A stretch of 64,000 nucleotides of DNA from Auriscalpium vulgare. Its lineage: Eukaryota > Basidiomycota > Agaricomycetes > Russulales > Auriscalpiaceae. The notes beneath the pieces were generated by a model. The model did no database searches, was not told the DNA's origin, and was given only the letters and a program-made list of their open reading frames with translations. The stretch lies in NCBI GenBank assembly GCA_019915015.1, contig JAHBBC010000010.1, positions 186,001 to 250,000 of the forward strand, read 5' to 3'. Of the stretch, positions 60,801-64,000 are shown in pieces; within the stretch, counting starts at the first letter, position 1; every line of letters begins with the position of its first letter. Both the position numbers and the translations under genes were made by a program.

Positions 60801-62925
60801 TGGGATAACCGTGCCACTGCCAAGGGTAACCCCACCCCGGAGGCGGCCCTCCGCCTCCACCGGGTGGCCCTCCAGGTGGTCCTCCACCTCCAGGCGGTCC
60901 ATAGGGTCCACCCGGAGGCGTTCCTCCGGGATATCCTGGAAAATTTCCAGGCAACCCTCCTCCAGGTGGTCCTCCGCCACCTCCAGGCATTCCAGGATAT
61001 CCGCCGGGCGGCCCTCCGCCCGGAAATCCTGGGGGACCTCCAGGGGGTCCACCTCCCGATCCTCCTGCTCCTCCTAGTGAAGGAGGCCATCCTGGGGGTC
61101 CTCCTCCAGGAACTCCTCCGCCAGCTGGTTCAGCCGAGTCTCCGTGGTTCGAGTACCCGGCTGATGGATCTTCAGGAAGAGGATCAGGTTTAGAGGGAAA
61201 ACCGGTTACGAGGGTGTTCCGGCGAGGCGCGAATGGGAAATTACTGCCCCATGGTGGAGTAAGATTCTGCTGATCGGGTTTCGGCGGTGAGCTCCGGGGC
61301 CATTCTCCTTTGAGGAGAGGTAAAGAACTGGAAGGCCCGGTAGGGAATTCGTCACCATTGTCTCTAGCCATACGCTTGTCCCAAGGTACACGTTCCTCGA
61401 AGTTCACCGTGCGCTCAACGCGTGTAGGTTGAGTCGCGAAATTATTTAAATTCGCGCTTCGAAGGTGTGGAGGCGTTTGACGGTCCGGTAAGCCTTGGGT
61501 GATAGGCTGCGTCTTTACGCCCATGGCATCTAAGGAGAAGGCCGGCTGAAGCGGAGGTTGAGCGTAGAGATTGCGTTTGTATGGCATAGCCGAGACGCTT
61601 CCTGTTTCCGCGTTGTACATCGATGGAGCGAGGTACGTCGCTACTTCTTTGGAGGAAGTATCTGCCTCGGGTGTTCTCTGCACTTGAATCTGCTCGGCGA
61701 CATTTTCCGGTTCTGAAGGGAGCGGGTCTGCTCCCGGTATATCCCCGGGAAGCCCCAATCCTTGGGTGACGTCGCCTCTGGCCATAGAAACCTGAGTGGC
61801 CGTGCGTACTGGCGTATACGGTAACACCTGTGACACGTACGTAGCCGATGGTTTATTGAACCGTTCAAAGAAATCTCCAGCTTTTCGAAAAGGCGGATGC
61901 TCCACATTTTGAAGAGTTAACTGCGCAGGTAGAGAAGAACGAGGCCGACTTGAGGCTCCTGTCGCAAAGCTTTCGTACCGAGTATGTTGCTCTCCGATGA
62001 TAGTCTCGTCCTCTCTTCCTTTACCCTTATTTCCCTGTCCCGAGGCTTCCTCGGGCTCATCTCGTATACGAGGTGGGGTTATAAGAGTATTCTGTCGAGG
62101 AGAGGGCGCTAGAGTTCTTGGAGGCGGCTGCGATTCGGCCGCTATGACTTCATCGAGGAAATTGTCTGGGAGAGGCCAGACTTCGTGAGGTAGAGCTTGT
62201 GCGTTTGTCCGTAGTAAATCCATGATGAATTGATCCATACGCTCTCTCAGAGCAGGCCGCTGTAAATACTCTTTGAGAACGTTAAGAGTACTTAGTCCGT
62301 GGAGTCGCACTGTCTCGGATTGCGTGGTTGTGGCTGGCGAAGCGATTCTGACCGACCCTACTATTTCCTCTCTAGCTTTCTCCAAGTGTTTGACAGCTAA
62401 GGAAAGCCGGTGTACGAGGATTTCCCAGGCTAAGTCGAGCTCGTTCAATGTACGGGATCCTCGCAGCGCAACAATTAGATGATTGTTATAGTCAATGACA
62501 AAGCTCGACCTTGGGGGATCCAGGAGCGCATAGAGTTGTGAAATTAAATCCTGAAGCTCTGCGGCTACTCCAATAGCAGGCCACAACGCATGAGATTTCA
62601 ACGAATATTGCTCCGATCCTACGGGTAATAGAGGTCCATCTCGTAGAATATATCGTTGTGACAGCGGAGCACTGATCAAAGCCTCCACTCGTGCTTCTAA
62701 AGATGGTTCGTAGTCGTCGGGAGAAGTGCGAAATTTCGCGTAAATGCTGTCCGCAATTTCCGCACGAGACGCATTGTCCAAAGTAATGTCTTCCTCTGAC
62801 TGAGGGGCTGCTGGCAAATGTCGCGACTGGGCTTTCACTTCTCCAGCGCGCCTGGGAGTGAAAGAATAATCCAATGTAGCCGCTCTGGAGGGGGTCTGTA
62901 AATGACTTGGGCTAGGCGGCGGCAT
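54844..62925 (-). CDS. gag-pol: Gag-Pol polyprotein of element C with chromodomain, 2,693 aa
   Basis: One uninterrupted ORF from ATG 62925, so no frameshift is needed. Gag: disordered start, a Gly/Pro-rich tract (about 600-700), capsid-type LPSWDGNKHTAIAYFADVQE and a CCHC knuckle CKLCGSKHHWDREC (about 1018). Protease: RLDSCADISLLS (about 1213), with Cys where Gly normally follows D-S. RT: PFGLRNGPSIFQRVMQEIL and YIDD (about 1738). RNase H: YRLYTDASGDGLGVTL. Integrase: HAGAEKLW...CDTCDVCQ, then D in SLDLVTGL, D in VSDRDPRW, E in GQTEIVNQ (about 2325-2423). Chromodomain: EEYHVDKIVGHRYDKRRKRM...YLIRWEGYSPLYDSW (about 2630-2678), which in chromoviruses targets integration to marked chromatin. The initiator lies 73 bp after the LTR. 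Confidence 0.93.
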   Translation of the reverse strand: MPPPSPSHLQTPSRAATLDYSFTPRRAGEVKAQSRHLPAAPQSEEDITLDNASRAEIADSIYAKFRTSPDDYEPSLEARVEALISAPLSQRYILRDGPLLPVGSEQYSLKSHALWPAIGVAAELQDLISQLYALLDPPRSSFVIDYNNHLIVALRGSRTLNELDLAWEILVHRLSLAVKHLEKAREEIVGSVRIASPATTTQSETVRLHGLSTLNVLKEYLQRPALRERMDQFIMDLLRTNAQALPHEVWPLPDNFLDEVIAAESQPPPRTLAPSPRQNTLITPPRIRDEPEEASGQGNKGKGREDETIIGEQHTRYESFATGASSRPRSSLPAQLTLQNVEHPPFRKAGDFFERFNKPSATYVSQVLPYTPVRTATQVSMARGDVTQGLGLPGDIPGADPLPSEPENVAEQIQVQRTPEADTSSKEVATYLAPSMYNAETGSVSAMPYKRNLYAQPPLQPAFSLDAMGVKTQPITQGLPDRQTPPHLRSANLNNFATQPTRVERTVNFEERVPWDKRMARDNGDEFPTGPSSSLPLLKGEWPRSSPPKPDQQNLTPPWGSNFPFAPRRNTLVTGFPSKPDPLPEDPSAGYSNHGDSAEPAGGGVPGGGPPGWPPSLGGAGGSGGGPPGGPPGFPGGGPPGGYPGMPGGGGGPPGGGLPGNFPGYPGGTPPGGPYGPPGGGGPPGGPPGGGGGPPPGWGYPWQWHGYPNNPQGNLNLGPRLKEELRPDHLPSWDGNKHTAIAYFADVQELAVMNESLPAAMGRWLWTQLKDNSRVKRWWIQVSRRMKTYMMANHLNWLNGLKSVFLGRQWQLERNMEFTEMFFRQKGHEREMPEDYLQRRIMYARALLNTDNGGPEEAQIVLRNVPSSWMTTLNVPLPLSTDDLTRRAQDNALALIAASRNSSDLVSKEEIPQLVRQAIREENARPFRPRAFRGRNDRGQASVHLASGNGDEAEEAEFPIVNEDDEENLSAPDQVDPAVSAQVFATLVKRQRAPPKGGYPFPKADGTKSLVKPPPSPCKLCGSKHHWDRECPHWPTYVKKKEVNLLSAGLESDRSPEDELMYNTLFEAYLMEAISSAYIVSRQSEWSEADHETIEMRSIEKQADIGQEIPSVREVLTARTRGNLEKIVRTPSPTVEEVEDEYYTQLRLHGRPSPSDGSLIERIEALQAETPEMEIIKLKRKRTSIPGMSAVGVSVVSMRGRIMIPSGPLRDLRLDSCADISLLSKSTYDQLVNPPALRQGLKLKLVQLTAKEASLHGYVMLPIFVHTVDGRELQLEVEAYVVSNMSVPILLGEDFHQAYELAVERNLESGTRVYFEGRKYEVLAERVQESNGKEARIAKRVLGAPLARFILAKAHRRNKAKRRVLRKDAEGPRSVRVSSDVKIPPHSVKRVQVSASFTDERTWMVEKSMVASSRAPVFVVPNTLLNQSSPYLPIANTSAHPKMLRKGEVVGHLVDPAKFLDAPGSVENSEALANHASVLKQLVHANLNLQSEVRDAEVRVAPERPTEAVEPEPQEEEIWGPKTAEVPDPTIWPSQDMEELLDVGQLPEELRERAWEMLRRRQRAFGFDGRLGKHQSRVHIRTEDGQVPIAVPMYGSSPAKRMVIEEQLNVWFEQGVIEPSVSPWSAPVVIVYRNNKPRFCVDYRKLNAVTVPDEFPIPRQSEILSSLSGSQVLSSLDALAGFTQLEMAPEDVEKTAFRTHKGLFQFLRMPFGLRNGPSIFQRVMQEILSPYLWLFCLVYIDDIVVYSRSYEEHIEHLDKVLGAIEKSGITLSPKKCHLFYSSIILLGHKVSRLGLSTHKQKVEAILKMPRPTKVAELRTFLGMAVYFSAFIPHYATLATPLFSLTRKGAAWNWRAEHERAFEEIKKALSRAPVLAHPEMGKPYRLYTDASGDGLGVTLQQVQIMALKDLKGTRTYERVRRAYELGKPVPKLTTTLSSKIIDCDYESSWGSSFEDTTVQVERVVGYWSRTFKPAERNYSATEREALAAKEGLVKFQPFIEGERILLVTDHAALQWAKTYENNNRRLGAWGTVFSAYAPGLEIIHRPGRVHSNVDPISRLLEGVPSYVTPNDEDSPALTLAKLSESPLRGNSVGELEKSVQLVLTDWNDGLFNPPHHCFQVTTRSYKTASKNLDSERATKDYTSGEPSLEADTGEIRASDLSEHIDLYDKQRAWEAANPPPTIHVHMDKSYLQSFLQGYKADAAFKQRWESTSTSPDSWDAGQRYFKDEKGLLYFRDADFQPRLCVPKSLRASLLLQAHESPFESAHAGAEKLWQLMSGKFFWPSMKKDVQRFCDTCDVCQKIKHRNFTKFGRLIPNPVPRRPYESVSLDLVTGLPWSLEFNAVLVTVDRMSKHAQFIPTTTGLTAEGFAKLFVNHVICRFGVPDNIVSDRDPRWTSDFWKGVSKALKTRMSLSSSHHPQHDGQTEIVNQKLEIMLRAYVATDKTSWAEWLPLLEHAYNNLPHSSTGMSPHFVLYGFQPKSSLDFAQAEGAEAAPQDALLNDRSDDFVRLMQYHRESARMALARAQLKQSESYNKGRRELEFKVGDQVLVNPHSLEWLESKGEGSKLVQRAVGPFEVQERINPKVYRLRLPDNYPGSNVLNLEHLRLYRPSDPEFGHRTVLPDTRSDKPASEEYHVDKIVGHRYDKRRKRMLYLIRWEGYSPLYDSWATATDLRNAPQRLFSYRRDAGLAGPAKR

Positions 62926-62980
62926 ACTGTTCCCGACTTGCGAAGAAAGTTCCTCAGGACCGGTCTTCGTGTCCTACGTT

Positions 62981-62993
62981 CCGGATGTGTCCA
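62981..62993 (-). promoter_or_regulatory. Primer-binding site of element C
   Basis: TGGACACATCCGG four bases inside the 5' LTR on the minus strand; differs from the site shared by elements A and B, so another primer tRNA is used. Confidence 0.55.
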
Positions 62994-62997
62994 CCTT

Positions 62998-63610
62998 TGA
63001 GACGCCTCTGATAGGTGAGTCTCGAGATTCGGGCGTAGGACGGGCGAGAGACGAGCCCAGGGAGGAACCAAAGGTGTGTTGTCCTGTCGGTACGGGGCTT
63101 CCCCGTGTTGACAGACCTCCTCCGTAGCACGGAAGGAGTGGAGGGCGAGGAGATGTGATCACGCCCGTAGGCGCAAGGCCCGAGCGGGAGCTCAGTCGTT
63201 AGGAGGCTTCCTCCTGGTGACTGGCTCGAGAGAGAGAAGGGCGAGGCGCCGACGGCCCAAGTGCGTCGCGCGTGTGTGGTTCTGTGGGCGCGCTGTTGGC
63301 GCTCGAGAAGCCTCACGCGCTCGTGACTCGTCGCGTCGTCGCGTCGTCGATTCTCGTAGTCGACTGGCAACTACTTTGCTTGAGGGAGACTTGAAGAGAA
63401 TTGAGGAGGGCGAAGAGACGAGAAAAAGAGAAGGAAAAAGAAACACGTTGTATTGATGATGCACGATGCTGTCAGTACACGACTTATATACTTACAGACA
63501 TCTTGAAACTCCGACTAATCTAATCTATTGTACAGTAATCTAATAGCGTCCTGCGTCGAGACTGATGACCTTCTGCCCGCGTTACCTCCGGGCCTCTTTC
63601 TCCCGTCACA
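62998..63610 (-). repeat. 5' LTR of element C
   Basis: 613 bp, TGTGACGGGAG...GGCGTCTCA in element orientation. Pair of 51082-51694. Confidence 0.93.
63483..63490 (-). promoter_or_regulatory. TATA box in the 5' LTR of element C
   Basis: TATATAAG about 120 bp into the LTR on the coding strand; the identical site occurs in the 3' LTR. Confidence 0.55.
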
Positions 63611-63718
63611 ATGAGTCGCCCACGCAGCGAAACGCGACGATCTTTGCTATGAGACATCAGGGGCCACAGTTCTGTGCGATTCATGGCGGCCGGAGAGACC
63701 ATTTACAGAAGGGGTACA

Positions 63719-64000
63719 CTACTCGCGACTGCTCGCGATGTCGCTATCACTATCGCTGCGGTAATCCACTATCGCGCCGACATCGCCGACCACCACACGC
63801 TCCATCACAGCGACATTATCCCCGACACCCCCGGCGTCCACGGGATCGCCCTGCATCTGCTCGTCGGAATCGACACCGCCGGCATCGTCGTCAACCAAGC
63901 CGACACCCTCACCGGCGGGCAAGGCGGGGAGCCCCGACAATACACGATGGCGCACAAAGGTCACCAAGAGGTTGTTCGTGTAAAGGTCGGGCTCGGTCGG
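63719..64000 (-). CDS. C-terminal part of an unidentified acidic protein, leaving the window
   Basis: The minus-strand frame is open from the right edge: PTEPDLYTNNLLVTFVRHRV, LPALPAGEGVGLVDDDAGG, ending SDSDSDIASSRE at 63719. Rich in Asp, Gly and Val with no motif I know. It lies just outside element C and would belong to whatever element C inserted next to. Between 63616 and 63718 nothing is recognised. Confidence 0.4.
   Translation of the reverse strand, partial: PTEPDLYTNNLLVTFVRHRVLSGLPALPAGEGVGLVDDDAGGVDSDEQMQGDPVDAGGVGDNVAVMERVVVGDVGAIVDYRSDSDSDIASSRE

Larger units (their letters stand above)
51082..63610 (-). mobile_element. Element C: complete chromovirus-like gypsy element
   Basis: 12,529 bp, bounded by equal 613-bp LTRs (TG...CA) and flanked by ATGAG at 51077-51081 and 63611-63615, a clean 5-bp target duplication. 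Sense strand is minus. Order: 5' LTR (62998-63610), primer site, Gag-Pol, second ORF, polypurine tract, 3' LTR (51082-51694). Both LTRs give the same overlapping short frames, so they are identical or nearly so, implying recent insertion. It lies beyond the genes that follow element B. Confidence 0.92.

Noticed and set aside
60785..61193. Several Arg/Pro/Ser-rich ORFs in this interval
   Set aside because: They are shadow frames of the Gly/Pro-rich tract in Gag of element C.

Overview
The window is nuclear DNA of a filamentous basidiomycete, most likely an Agaricomycete. The evidence is many short (about 46-57 bp) GT-AG introns with no spliceosomal polarity change, a homeodomain gene of fungal type, a KDZ (Kyakuja-Dileera-Zisupton) transposase with a CxC2-type cysteine cluster, a DUF6532-like gene, a PCL-type cyclin remnant and several Ty3/gypsy elements. 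It is an accessory, transposon-dominated region; only the first 6 kb and a few islands look like host genes.

Layout. 0-6 kb: two related C-terminal fragments in opposite orientation, then a minus-strand homeodomain gene that can be spliced in frame into a helical downstream ORF (possible 606-residue fusion) whose 3' end looks decayed. Its first exon overlaps a 1,038-bp element with CAC-starting terminal inverted repeats and a 3-bp duplication. A small incomplete spliced gene follows. 7-10.2 kb: a gag-like CCHC ORF remnant split by a 1-kb foreign segment. 11.0-20.6 kb: a tRNA-like gene and, 14 bp from its 5' end, gypsy element A (LTR, gag with an internal stop, -1 slippery site, pol split by a 4.6-kb insertion and then truncated in RT). 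The insertion holds an antisense gypsy RT relic, a 2-kb element with long inverted ends, a tRNA-like SINE head and other repeats.

20.6-38.8 kb: 85-bp tandem repeats, three intact minus-strand spliced genes of unknown function (275, 591 and 712 aa), a large palindrome at 28 kb, a PCL-cyclin pseudogene, an intact 11-exon KDZ transposase (1,028 aa) and then an inverted 2,535-bp second copy of its 3' part, the two arms enclosing a truncated DUF6532-like gene. The repeat motif left of the cargo genes recurs beside the transposase, so 20.6-34 kb may be one cargo-carrying KDZ element.

38.8-64 kb: gypsy element B starts exactly where the inverted KDZ copy stops (LTR, gag, -1 frameshift, pol). Its 3' LTR is not found; two antisense intron-bearing genes and a duplicated polypurine tract follow. 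Element C, a complete 12.5-kb chromovirus-like element (equal 613-bp LTRs, ATGAG duplication, 2,693-aa Gag-Pol with chromodomain, plus a 973-aa sense ORF of unknown function ending inside the LTR), is inserted beyond them. The window ends in the 3' part of another minus-strand ORF.

All exon joins were read by eye from splice signals and frame continuity; family names come from recognised motifs, not from searches.
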